Shown: positions 26,389 to 34,533 of the stretch, piece after piece
Position numbering within the stretch: the stretch's first letter is position 1
Layout: each line of letters begins with the position of its first letter
Assembly (NCBI GenBank): GCA_002684655.1
Contig: NYVR01000011.1
Location: 59,670 to 99,978 of the forward strand
Direction: 5' to 3'
DNA from: Planctomycetota bacterium
Lineage (GTDB): Bacteria; Planctomycetota; UBA1135; UBA2386
Length of the DNA stretch: 40,309 nt
The notes under the pieces: model-generated
What the model was told of the DNA's origin: nothing
The model's input: the letters and a program-made list of their open reading frames with translations, nothing else
Databases searched by the model: none
Position numbers and translations under genes: made by a program

Positions 26389-27255
26389 ATGACCCAGACC
26401 CCTACGACGGTGGCCTCGTTCCACCCACCGAAGCCGCGACTCTTCCGCACGGTGACGGCGTCGGCGCGCGCGTTGCCTGACTTTCTCATCCTCGGCGCGC
26501 AAAAGGCCGGCACGACCTCCCTACACAGATACCTGGAGCTGCATCCGGCGATGCTGGCCCCAAGCGTCAAGGAGGTCCACTTCTTCGACGTTCAATGGTG
26601 GCGCGGGCAACGCTACTACCGCGCCCACTTCCCAACGACGCTCGCGCGGATCGCGCGACGCCTAAGCCGTGGGCAACGCGCGATCACGGGAGAAGCGAGC
26701 CCCTATTACCTCGCGCACCCGCAGGTACCGCGCCGAGTACACAGCGTATGTCCGCGCATCCCGATGATCGTCATCTTGCGTGACCCGATCGAGCGCGCCC
26801 ACTCGCACTACCTGCACAACTGCCGCATCGGCGCCGAGAGCTGCACAACCTTCGCGGAAGCGCTTGATCGCGAGCCAGAGCGCTTAGCGGGTGAGCTCGA
26901 ACGAATGTCGGCCGATGAACGCTACGAGAGCTTCGCTCACCGACACCACTCATATGTGCTCCGAGGACAATACGCCGCTCAGCTCCGCGCGTGGTTCGAC
27001 GTGTTCCCGCGCGAGCAGATCTTGGTCCTTGAGAACGAGGCGCTCGCCCGTGACCCCGCGGGGGTGTATCGGAGGGTCCTCGACTTCCTGCAGCTGCCGC
27101 CTTGGCAGCCTCAAGCCTTCGCGCGTCACAACGCGGCCGGCTCCAGCGCCCCCCTCGAAGCCAAGATCCAGACGCAGCTGGCTGAGCACTTTGAGCCGCA
27201 CAACCGAGAGCTCTATGAGCTGCTGGGGCATGAGTTCGCGTGGACGCGCCCCTAA
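26389..27255 (+). CDS. PAPS-dependent carbohydrate sulfotransferase
   Basis: 288 residues from ATG 26389 (MTQTPTTVASFHPPKPRLF); the frame extends to 26311. The 5'-phosphosulfate binding loop is PDFLILGAQKAGTTSLHRYL and the 3'-phosphate site is MIVILRDPIERAHSHYLHN. VHFFD and GEASPYYL lie between them as in heparan-sulfate N-/3-O-sulfotransferase-like (Sulfotransfer_1) enzymes. The family moves sulfate from PAPS to a glycan hydroxyl or amine. It is divergent from the secreted multi-domain protein and convergent with the methyltransferase. Having sulfotransferase and sulfatase genes in the same few kilobases suggests the cell both makes and degrades sulfated glycans. Acceptor unknown. Confidence 0.9.
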   Translation: MTQTPTTVASFHPPKPRLFRTVTASARALPDFLILGAQKAGTTSLHRYLELHPAMLAPSVKEVHFFDVQWWRGQRYYRAHFPTTLARIARRLSRGQRAITGEASPYYLAHPQVPRRVHSVCPRIPMIVILRDPIERAHSHYLHNCRIGAESCTTFAEALDREPERLAGELERMSADERYESFAHRHHSYVLRGQYAAQLRAWFDVFPREQILVLENEALARDPAGVYRRVLDFLQLPPWQPQAFARHNAAGSSAPLEAKIQTQLAEHFEPHNRELYELLGHEFAWTRP

Positions 27256-27339
27256 GCACTAGGCACGCCCAGCGCGCGTGGTCACCCTCGTCCGCGGTAA
27301 AGGCTAGGCGATGGTCAACCTCAACGGCGCCTGCGCGCG

Positions 27340-28089
27340 TCACCCACGCGACGCCGCTGACTTCTTCATGACGGTCACGACGTCGTTGAAGCGCTTGCAG
27401 TCGAATTGACCCTTGTCTCCCCAACTGTCGACCTGGCACTCCACTTCGAGGCCAGCCTTGAGCGCGAGGCTCGCGAACAACTGTCGCGATACAACGCTCC
27501 GCTTGCCGTCGGGCCACCCCATAGTGTCCCGCTTCATCGACAACAACTTGTATAGGTAGCGAGGCAGCGAGCCGTAGCGGATCAAAAACCCGAGCGGCAG
27601 CATCGCGTGCCGCCGACCTGCGTGGTGAATCACCGCCCGACCGCCTGGCCGGAGAACGCGGGCGAACTCGCCGAGGTACGCGGCGATCGTGTCCGCCTCC
27701 ATGTGGACGAAGGAGTCATATGACCAAACGAAGTCCACGGCCTCGTCTTCGGCCCCCGGCAGCGAAGCGCCATCGTTTACGCAGAAGGTGACGTGGTCGT
27801 CGTCCGCGAAACGCTGGCGACACGCTTCAATACAAGACGGGTTGAGGTCAAACAGGTGCAGCTTGGCTGCGTGCCTGACCAGGAACTCCGTCCAGCGCCC
27901 TCGGCCGGGGGCCACCTCTAACGCGACGGACTGCGGCGTCAAATATGGCGCCGCAAAGGTGTCCAGGATCGACTGCTTCCACGCTTCATATGGCTGACCG
28001 CAGTACTCGGCCTGACCGGTCCATTCGTCACCGCCTTGCGACCACTCATACCCCCGATCCCACGTCTTATTCCAATCTCTAGAAGGCAT
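27340..28089 (-). CDS. SAM-dependent methyltransferase, class I
   Basis: 249 residues. The Rossmann motif I is VALEVAPGRGRWTEFL, motif II acidic loop is HLFDLNPSCIEACR, and motif IV region is VDFVWSYDSFVHMEAD, followed by RVLRPGGRAVIHHAG. These define a Methyltransf_11-like enzyme that methylates a small acceptor using S-adenosylmethionine. The N-terminal MPSRDWNKTWDRGYEWSQGG is typical of sugar or small-molecule methyltransferases in polysaccharide clusters. It is the last gene of the leftward cassette with two sulfotransferase genes and a GT1 gene (84 nt behind the GT1 stop). O-methylation of the glycan built by this cassette is the likely role; the position methylated is unknown. Confidence 0.88.
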   Translation of the reverse strand: MPSRDWNKTWDRGYEWSQGGDEWTGQAEYCGQPYEAWKQSILDTFAAPYLTPQSVALEVAPGRGRWTEFLVRHAAKLHLFDLNPSCIEACRQRFADDDHVTFCVNDGASLPGAEDEAVDFVWSYDSFVHMEADTIAAYLGEFARVLRPGGRAVIHHAGRRHAMLPLGFLIRYGSLPRYLYKLLSMKRDTMGWPDGKRSVVSRQLFASLALKAGLEVECQVDSWGDKGQFDCKRFNDVVTVMKKSAASRG

Positions 28090-28173
28090 CTTATTTGGTG
28101 GAGTTCACTGCGTGTCGACGCGCAGACCAAGCCTGCGATGTGGACCAAAACGAAGCAAGCGCGAGCCCGTAGA

Positions 28174-29433
28174 TCATCGGCTGCGCTCAACCCGATCGGC
28201 AGCCTGCGCGACGCCGCCAGCGGCCCGCATCTCGTCTCGCAGCCGCTCTGCGGCAGCGCGGAAAGCCGACTCGTCACGAAGACGCCCGAGCGCCACGCCG
28301 AGCTCTTCTGCCGTCGCTCGCTCTGGCGGCACGACGAGGCCGCTCCCCGACAACTCAATGCGCCTCGCGACGCCGGGCTGATCAAAGCCCGCCGGCATCG
28401 CGAGCAACGGGACGCCGTGCCAGAGCGCCTCTAATGTCGTGTTAAGGCCCGCATGCGTGCAGCAAACGGCCGCGCGCTCTAGCAGCTCAAGCTGCGGCGC
28501 CCAGCCCACGATCACCGGCTCGCCCGGCAGCTCCAGCGAGCGCAGCGCGTCCGCATGCCCGCCGAGACCGATCACCAACTGCAAAGACTGCGCGGCGCAG
28601 GCTGCAGCGACGGCGCGGAAGACTTCAGGCCGCGCTGCAGCGATCGTTCCGAGCGACGCGTAGGCGACCGGCCTGCCGTCCAGCCGATCCCACGGGAACG
28701 CGCCCGGAACCGGTCGATCAGCAGATATGAAGGCGCCGCAGTGGTGTATCGACGGGTCATCGCGATACCCGGGCGGCTCGAAGCCGCGCGGCTGGGGGCG
28801 CAGACGCGTCAACTGCGAACACTCCTCGAACACCGACGCGATCGGCGAGAGCCGATGTTCGGATCGCCAACGGTTGAGTCGCGCGCGGACCGGACGCATG
28901 GCGCGATCCCGACCGTGACCAAAAACTGCGGTCGCGATGCGACGGAACCAAGAAGGCGGCCGATGCTGACAAGCCCACGGCTCAAAAGGATCGCGCATAC
29001 CGTGGACGAGCTCCGGCGCTAGCGCCCCCTCAACGCCAACGGCGTCGACACCAGCCGCCGCCGCTACGCTCGCAGCGCCGTAGCAGTACGGGTCTAGTAG
29101 CAACGTATCCGGTGCGAATTCTTCGACGATGCGCGGCAAGTCGGCGAGCACGGCGCCCAGCACAGCCTCTGTGAAGACCTCTAGGCTGAAGCGATTGAGC
29201 GCGTGCCCGCTCAAAACCGCGCGCCCCGCATCGACAGTTTGCAGCCACCCTTCCGGCAGCACCTCGGGCGCTAACACCAGCGGGTCGCATCCCCACGACC
29301 GCACGACATCAACCCGGTCTGCGACCGTCACGACCGCGAGCGTGTGGCCACGTTGACGCAACTCGTTCGCCACTGCGAGCATCGGCAGCAGGTGTCCGTA
29401 GTCCGGTAACGCGACAGCCAAATAGCGGCTCAT
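28174..29433 (-). CDS. GT1 family glycosyltransferase (MGT/UGT-like)
   Basis: 419 residues from ATG 29433 (MSRYLAVALPDYGHLLPMLA), where the canonical first strand and acceptor-side His (GHLLP) lie; the longer frame to 29589 overlaps the upstream gene and is not convincing. The donor-binding segment VGWAPQLELLERAAVCCTHA then GLNTTLEALWHGVPLLAMP and FDQPGVARRIE is the classic GT1 signature. VAYASLGTIAAARPEVF opens the C-domain. GT1 enzymes glycosylate lipids, sterols, antibiotics or terpenoids. It starts 13 nt after the sulfotransferase gene, so coupling is likely, and the methyltransferase follows. A lipid or other small hydrophobic acceptor would be consistent with a sulfated, methylated glycolipid. 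Confidence 0.9.
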   Translation of the reverse strand: MSRYLAVALPDYGHLLPMLAVANELRQRGHTLAVVTVADRVDVVRSWGCDPLVLAPEVLPEGWLQTVDAGRAVLSGHALNRFSLEVFTEAVLGAVLADLPRIVEEFAPDTLLLDPYCYGAASVAAAAGVDAVGVEGALAPELVHGMRDPFEPWACQHRPPSWFRRIATAVFGHGRDRAMRPVRARLNRWRSEHRLSPIASVFEECSQLTRLRPQPRGFEPPGYRDDPSIHHCGAFISADRPVPGAFPWDRLDGRPVAYASLGTIAAARPEVFRAVAAACAAQSLQLVIGLGGHADALRSLELPGEPVIVGWAPQLELLERAAVCCTHAGLNTTLEALWHGVPLLAMPAGFDQPGVARRIELSGSGLVVPPERATAEELGVALGRLRDESAFRAAAERLRDEMRAAGGVAQAADRVERSR

Positions 29434-29446
29434 CAGAACGACTCCG

Positions 29447-30289
29447 TCATCCTTGCTCCGGGAACCATTCGCGCGCGAGCGCTGAGCAGTGACGCTCGAC
29501 CTCTCCAAGGAGATAATCGGTGGTGAGGTGTCGACGCAGCTCAATCGGTCGATCGCCACCGACCCCAGACTTAGACCTCGCCCGATCAATCATGCCTTCG
29601 TCGACATCGAGGAACCGCGCGAGATCCGGGACGCGCTCGCCGATCTGGTCAGTCCGCAACACCATCAAACGATCGGCGGGCACTGTCTGTATGACGCCCT
29701 CAATGTGGTCACGCCAGTAACAGAGATAGCTGCCGATCTTGTATGGGCAGCCCGCCGCTGCGAGGTCGCGCTCCGGCGCGGGGAAGCCAGACCCGTAACG
29801 ACCGTAGCGTTGCTCCTCAAGCGCGCGCCAAAAAGGGTAATCCGCAGAGCGAACGTTCTGGTTGATCTCTGACTCGATCCACCCGAGCGGGTCGCGCAAC
29901 GTCAGGACGAAGCGCGCCGCCGGGAACTCTTCGACCAGCAACGGCGTTAGGTGATGCAGATAGTGGGCTGCCTCTAGCTCAAGGCCCAACCGACGGTCGC
30001 GCCATCGCAGCACCGCGCCCATGCTCGCAGGCGTACGCTCACCACGGTTCCAGCTCATCGTGTGCGCGAGGGTGTCGACGAGGGCTGGCTCGTGAGCGGC
30101 GCGAAAACGCGCGTCAAACATCGCCGCGAGAGAGTGCGTGCCGCTGCGCGGTAGCCCGACCGCAAACGCGTGGAATCGGCGCGCCGCCGGATCGGCGTGA
30201 CGCGCCACGAACCGCGCGAACAGCGACTGAGAGCGCACGCGTAACCTGGTGCGCCAATCCAATGGCCAGGACGCAGTGGCGGCTGTCAT
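29447..30289 (-). CDS. Sulfotransferase family protein
   Basis: 280 residues. FHAFAVGLPRSGTHSLAAMF is the 5'-phosphosulfate loop (PRSGTH) and FVLTLRDPLGWIESEINQ is the 3'-phosphate-binding segment. Hydrophobic and His-containing AAHYLHHLTPLLVEEFP lies between. The architecture fits bacterial Sulfotransfer_3-type enzymes, many of which are uncharacterised. Its ATG (30287-30289) follows directly on the TGA of the upstream fusion gene (TGAATG, no spacer), strongly suggesting translational coupling. It is followed after 13 nt by the GT1 gene. The acceptor is probably the product of the neighbouring glycosyltransferases. Confidence 0.88.
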   Translation of the reverse strand: MTAATASWPLDWRTRLRVRSQSLFARFVARHADPAARRFHAFAVGLPRSGTHSLAAMFDARFRAAHEPALVDTLAHTMSWNRGERTPASMGAVLRWRDRRLGLELEAAHYLHHLTPLLVEEFPAARFVLTLRDPLGWIESEINQNVRSADYPFWRALEEQRYGRYGSGFPAPERDLAAAGCPYKIGSYLCYWRDHIEGVIQTVPADRLMVLRTDQIGERVPDLARFLDVDEGMIDRARSKSGVGGDRPIELRRHLTTDYLLGEVERHCSALAREWFPEQG

Positions 30290-31783
30290 TCAGCGCCCGC
30301 CCCCGAACAACCACCGCCGCGCGCGGGCCCAAATGCCAGCACCTGCGACGTGGCAGCGCTCGCTGGTCGGACACCACGAACGAATCGTCGTGACCGCGTT
30401 CAGTCGCCGCCCGAGCCGCGCGTAGTCGTCGTGGCGACCGTGCACGAGCCGCACTGGCCCGTTCAGCGTCGCCGGGAAAGGAACGCGGAAGTTCCACACC
30501 GACGGCAGCGTGTAGATCTTCGACTCGGTCTCCAGCCACGCCTGAATGAACGAAGCCTGGTCGCCCTCGAACTGCCCCTCAAGCAGCGCCCCTCGCATGA
30601 TCTTGTCCACGTAGATGCGATGCCACGCCCGAAAGTGCTGCTCGACCTGCTCACTGCGACGGAACCCGATCAGGCCGCAGTTGAGGGGCGTACACCCAGT
30701 CAACCTTTGGCCACCTGCCAGCGGCTCGGCGCCGTCCATCGGCGCGGCAGCCATGCAAAAATCGAAGTGCTTCAGCATGTCGAAGACCGGCCCGAAATCC
30801 TTGAGGAAGTGCGTGTCCGAGTCGACGTAGATCGTGCGCGCGTAAGGCGACGCGGCATACATATGCGCGGCGCGCCACGCGAACGCTAGCAACGCAGCTT
30901 CGCCCCAGTCGTCCGGCGCTTTCCCTAAAGCGATCTTCTCGACCGGGCGCACGACGACCCGATCGAACTCATGCTCTGAGACGAGCGCGTCCGTCAATAA
31001 AGTGATCCGGGCATCGGGGTCGACCGCGCGGAGACTGCGCGCTGATTTGCGAGCCTCGGTGACGTACTTCTCCCCGACGGCAGCGTAGACGAAACCATCG
31101 CCAGCCTCGTCGTCAGCGGCCGTCACTGCCTCAAACGAGTAGCCGAAGGCTTCGATGTCGCGCGCATATATCTTTGCGACCTGGTCACGCGTTGCGCTGT
31201 CGTAGTAGCTGCTGTAGTGGCGGTGCACCGAGCGATTGACGTGCGGCAGCGCGAGGTCTAGGCGATTGAGGCGCCGACGCACCTCGTCGAAGCAGACGTC
31301 CAACTGCTCGAACCGGCAGACAAGATCGACCGCGACGACCCCAGCGTCGTCGACGAGGAAGTCGAGCTGCGGCTTGAGGTGCGGGTGCGGGCAGTCCGCG
31401 GCGAGGTCTAAGAACCCGCGGAACGACAGCGAGCTTGGGTCGGCGACGCCGAGCTGCTGCGCCAGGACGCCCGCCTCGCCGGCGACCAAGCGCGCGTAGA
31501 CCGACACGGCGCGCTCCCAGGGGTTGCGAACCACCGCGAAGGAGAAGTAATCCCGGCTGCGCGTCGCGGACTCCAAGGAGCGGATCTCACGCAGAGTCAG
31601 GTGCTGGAAGAAGTCGCTCCCGAAGCCGAGCTGCCGGTATTTCTCGGATCGGATTCGGCCGAACAGCCGGTCCTCATCCTCTACGTCGACGTCGCCCGCC
31701 ATGCCCAGCGCAGCCTCGATCGAGGTGCCGCCGGTGCGAGGCACGTGAACGAACAGACACCTCAGCTCATGGGAAACAGGCAT
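30290..31783 (-). CDS. Fused sulfotransferase + GT-A glycosyltransferase
   Basis: 497 residues with two catalytic-type domains in one frame. Residues 1-220 are a Sulfotransfer_2-like domain: CLFVHVPRTGGTSIEAAL (PAPS 5' loop), DYFSFAVVRNPWERAVSVYA (3' site), and ending AKIYARDIEAFGYSFE, the usual family C-terminus. Residues 228-490 are a GT-A nucleotide-diphospho-sugar transferase-like domain: GFVYAAVGEKYVTEARKSAR, TLLTDA, the DxD strand ARTIYVDSDTHFLKDF (321-323) and PLNCGLIGFRRSE, then EGDQASFIQAWL. The two parts are joined by an acidic linker (AADDEAGDG). A single protein that adds and sulfates a sugar is the simplest reading. First gene of the tight cassette; TGAATG links it to the next sulfotransferase. 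Confidence 0.87.
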   Translation of the reverse strand: MPVSHELRCLFVHVPRTGGTSIEAALGMAGDVDVEDEDRLFGRIRSEKYRQLGFGSDFFQHLTLREIRSLESATRSRDYFSFAVVRNPWERAVSVYARLVAGEAGVLAQQLGVADPSSLSFRGFLDLAADCPHPHLKPQLDFLVDDAGVVAVDLVCRFEQLDVCFDEVRRRLNRLDLALPHVNRSVHRHYSSYYDSATRDQVAKIYARDIEAFGYSFEAVTAADDEAGDGFVYAAVGEKYVTEARKSARSLRAVDPDARITLLTDALVSEHEFDRVVVRPVEKIALGKAPDDWGEAALLAFAWRAAHMYAASPYARTIYVDSDTHFLKDFGPVFDMLKHFDFCMAAAPMDGAEPLAGGQRLTGCTPLNCGLIGFRRSEQVEQHFRAWHRIYVDKIMRGALLEGQFEGDQASFIQAWLETESKIYTLPSVWNFRVPFPATLNGPVRLVHGRHDDYARLGRRLNAVTTIRSWCPTSERCHVAGAGIWARARRWLFGGGR

Positions 31784-31890
31784 GTCAGGCCACGGCGACG
31801 GACGGCGCCGACGCGGAGGTCCAAGCTACTGCATGCGAGATTGCTTTCCAGCAAAGCAGTCGGGGCGCCGTCGCTACCCGGCGCGTCCGG

Positions 31891-32559
31891 CTAGAGCTGC
31901 GTGAGGGTAAGCCGGCGGAACTCACAGCGGGCGCCCTCGGCCTGGATCGCGATTTGACCGCGATCGGCCGTACAGTCGAAGCCGTCGTTGACCTTGTCAC
32001 CGTTCACCCAGATGTCGACGCGACGGCCGCGACATTCGATGATCATCTCGTTCCACTCACCGAGTGGGTTCTCTGATCCATCCGTCAGATTTTTGATGCG
32101 TCGCGACTGCCCCTGATCGCCGCCCCAATTCTCCGGCTTGCCGTTGCGACGGCTCGCCATATCGGGCACCGCGATGTCCTCGCCAATGCACCAGAAGTCG
32201 CCGGCGTTGGTGTGGTGCAATTGACACTCGATCGACTGCGGAAACATCTTGTAGAGCCGCCGCGGCTTCGAGCTGTGCACCAGCACACCGCAGTTACCCG
32301 GCGGCCCCGGCCATCGCCATTCGACCTCAAGGCGATAATCACGGTAGACCGCGTCGGTAATCAGGTGACCCTGCGGTTTACCGCGGCTGATCAACAGGCC
32401 GTCCTCGACGACAAACGATGCCAGCAGGTCCTCTTCGCTGTCCGCTGCGGGGATGTCGGTGTGCCACCCTGCGAGGTCTGCGCCCGGGATCAGAGAGCGT
32501 GACGTCGCGCCGCAGGCGACGAAGATCGTAGACGCGAACAGCAAGAGGGTCGTCTTCAT
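31891..32559 (-). CDS. DUF1080 (3-keto-disaccharide hydrolase domain) lipoprotein
   Basis: 222 residues from ATG 32559 (MKTTLLLFASTIFVACGATS), with lipobox FVAC (Cys16); the frame up to 32628 is an Arg-rich non-protein leader. The concanavalin-like beta-sandwich of DUF1080 shows PGADLAGWHTD, VVEDGLLISRGKPQGHLIT, YRDYRLEVEWRWPGPPGNCG, ECQLHHTNAGDFWCIGEDI, EWNEMIIECRGRRVDIWVNG and a C-terminal strand. Planctomycetota encode many of these; some members hydrolyse 3-keto-glycosides. It is divergent from the sulfatase at 32737 and 107 bp upstream of the fusion gene, so it may head the leftward unit or be separate. Likely periplasmic role in carbohydrate processing; substrate unknown. Confidence 0.9.
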   Translation of the reverse strand: MKTTLLLFASTIFVACGATSRSLIPGADLAGWHTDIPAADSEEDLLASFVVEDGLLISRGKPQGHLITDAVYRDYRLEVEWRWPGPPGNCGVLVHSSKPRRLYKMFPQSIECQLHHTNAGDFWCIGEDIAVPDMASRRNGKPENWGGDQGQSRRIKNLTDGSENPLGEWNEMIIECRGRRVDIWVNGDKVNDGFDCTADRGQIAIQAEGARCEFRRLTLTQL

Positions 32560-32736
32560 GTAAGCACCATAACCACGTCGAACCCATCTGCGACGGGGAG
32601 CTGCTCGTCGTCGACCAGCGCGTGACATTGACCAGCCAGCCGAACACCGTGAAGACAGACCTGCCTGCCCGCTGACAGCCCGCCGAGGCCGTAGGATGTG
32701 AGCGAACTGGACACGTCACGCGCGATGAGGTCACAC
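32560..32736. promoter_or_regulatory. Divergent promoter region (DUF1080 / sulfatase)
   Basis: 177 bp between the divergent starts at 32559 and 32737. Both genes concern extracellular carbohydrate processing, so shared control is plausible. No operator-like palindrome or canonical promoter is evident. Confidence 0.35.
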
Positions 32737-34488
32737 ATGCCCAAGCACCCCTCGATCTACAATTTCTACCCCGCACGACCTCGTCGCGGCCGGACGGCGT
32801 CGCGGACGGCCGCGGCCGTCGCGTTCGCGCTGACAATCGCTGCGACGTCTCCCTGCGCCGCGCAGGCCGATGCATCACCGGCGAAGCGCCCCAACGTGCT
32901 CCTCATCCTCGCAGACGACCTCGGCTACTCGGACCTCGGATGCTACGGCTCGGAGATCCCCACGCCGAACCTCGACGCGCTCGCCCGAGGTGGCTTACGG
33001 TATACGCAGGCTTATACGTCGGCGCGCTGCTGCCCGACGCGCGCGTCGCTCCTCACCGGACTGCATCCGCACCTCGCCGGCATCGGCTCGTTTACGCGGA
33101 GATCCCCGCACCCCAAGCGCGGGCCTGCATATCTCGGGCGACTCGCCGACTCTTGCGTAACGATCGCCGAGGTCCTCAAGCGCGCTGGCTACGGCACCTA
33201 CATGGTCGGCAAGTGGCACGTCGGCGCTCAGACTGGCCCGATCGAGCGCGGCTTCGACGAGTTCTACGGCTTCCGTTCAGGCTACGAACAAGACCAGTGG
33301 GAGCCGCGCCGCTACGAGCGGTTGCCGGCAGGGCGGGACCTAGAGATCGACGTCTCCGGCTCAGACGGGACGCCGTTCTACGCGACCGACAAGTTCACCG
33401 AGCAAGCGCTCGCTTTCCTCGATCAGGCGGAGCGCCGACCTGAGCAGCCCTGGCTCCTCTACCTCGCGCATGGCGCCCCTCACTTCCCTGTACAAGCCCC
33501 AAAAAACAGCGTCGACGCGCTCGTCGAAACGTATCGCCAAGGATGGGACGTCCTCCGCGCCGCGCGCTACAAGAGAATGATAGGGTCAGGCCTCGCGACG
33601 TCGGGCTGGAAGCTGACGGAGCGCGCGCTCGTCCCTGTAGATGAAGGGTCGCTGACTGCTGGATATGGCGGCGCGCGCAACCCCGCCTGGGAGACCCTTC
33701 CCGCTGAGCGACGCGCCGACCTCGCCCGTCGGATGGCTGTATTCGCGGCGATGGTGACGCACATCGACCGCGGCGTCGGCCGCCTCGTGGAGCGCCTACG
33801 CCAGATCGACCAACTAGACGAAACGCTGATCGTCTTCCTCAGCGATAACGGCGCGTGCTATGAGTGGGGACCGTTTGGTTTTGATGGACCTTCACGACGC
33901 GGCGGCGCCAAGCTCCACGTCGGCGATGAGTTAAAGACCATGGGCGGCCCGGGTAGCTACCACGCCTATGGGAGCGCATGGGCCAACCTCTGCAACACGC
34001 CGTTCCGTCTCTATAAGCACTTCACGCATGAAGGCGGCATCGCGGTGCCGATGATCGCGCACTGGCCGCGCGGCATCGAAGCGCCCGACCGCTGGGTCCG
34101 CGAACCTGTGCACGTGATGGACTTGATGCCGACCCTCTGCGAGGTCACCGGCGCCCGCTACCCGCAGACGCGAGCGGGCGTCGCTGTACAACCCAGCACG
34201 GGCGTCAGCCTGATCGCGACGTTCGCGGGCCGATCGCTCGACGAGCGGACGCTCCACTTTGAGCATCAAGAAGCGCGCGCCGTACGCCGCGGCCGCTACA
34301 AGGCCGTATGGGGCAAACGTATGCAGGAGAGGCCTCGCTGGGAGCTATATGACCTGGAGAGCGATCGCTGTGAGACCGAGGATCTGTCGACCTCACAGCC
34401 CGAATTGACCGCCGAGCTCGCTGGGTCGTGGCAGCGCTGGGCAAGGCAGGTCGGCGTGCACCCGTTCTGGCAGCGATCGCAGAAGTGA
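32737..34488 (+). CDS. Exported type I sulfatase (S1 family)
   Basis: 583 residues from ATG 32737 (MPKHPSIYNF); in-frame ATG 32725 and GTG 32698 are alternatives. The leader has an Arg-rich n-region (RPRRGR) and hydrophobic core TAAAVAFALTIAAT ending CAAQA, possibly a Tat-type or long Sec signal. The core has NVLLILADDLGYSDLGCYGS, the formylglycine signature ARCCPTRASLLTGLHPH with Cys98 as formylglycine precursor, YMVGKWHVG, HGAPHFPVQAP and IVFLSDNGACYEWG. The long insertion and HFTHEGGIAVPMIAHWP tail are usual for arylsulfatase-like planctomycete enzymes. It removes sulfate esters outside the cytoplasm. It differs strongly from the sulfatase at 22726, so they probably have different substrates or linkage specificity. 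Confidence 0.94.
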   Translation: MPKHPSIYNFYPARPRRGRTASRTAAAVAFALTIAATSPCAAQADASPAKRPNVLLILADDLGYSDLGCYGSEIPTPNLDALARGGLRYTQAYTSARCCPTRASLLTGLHPHLAGIGSFTRRSPHPKRGPAYLGRLADSCVTIAEVLKRAGYGTYMVGKWHVGAQTGPIERGFDEFYGFRSGYEQDQWEPRRYERLPAGRDLEIDVSGSDGTPFYATDKFTEQALAFLDQAERRPEQPWLLYLAHGAPHFPVQAPKNSVDALVETYRQGWDVLRAARYKRMIGSGLATSGWKLTERALVPVDEGSLTAGYGGARNPAWETLPAERRADLARRMAVFAAMVTHIDRGVGRLVERLRQIDQLDETLIVFLSDNGACYEWGPFGFDGPSRRGGAKLHVGDELKTMGGPGSYHAYGSAWANLCNTPFRLYKHFTHEGGIAVPMIAHWPRGIEAPDRWVREPVHVMDLMPTLCEVTGARYPQTRAGVAVQPSTGVSLIATFAGRSLDERTLHFEHQEARAVRRGRYKAVWGKRMQERPRWELYDLESDRCETEDLSTSQPELTAELAGSWQRWARQVGVHPFWQRSQK

Positions 34489-34514
34489 ACGCGTCGCAAC
34501 GCCGCCGGATCACC

Positions 34515-34533
34515 AGCGCGAGCGGCACGCGCT
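34515..34533. terminator. GC-rich hairpin between convergent genes
   Basis: agcgcg (34515-34520) and cgcgct (34528-34533) form a perfect 6-bp stem with a 7-nt loop in the 44-bp gap between the sulfatase and kinase stop codons. It lacks a T tract on either side. Its placement suggests a bidirectional terminator. Confidence 0.35.

Noticed and set aside
28108-28125. Stem-loop between the GT1 and methyltransferase genes
   Set aside because: The 7-bp stem includes a G-U pair, has no T tract and is within what chance allows in GC-rich DNA; not listed as a terminator.
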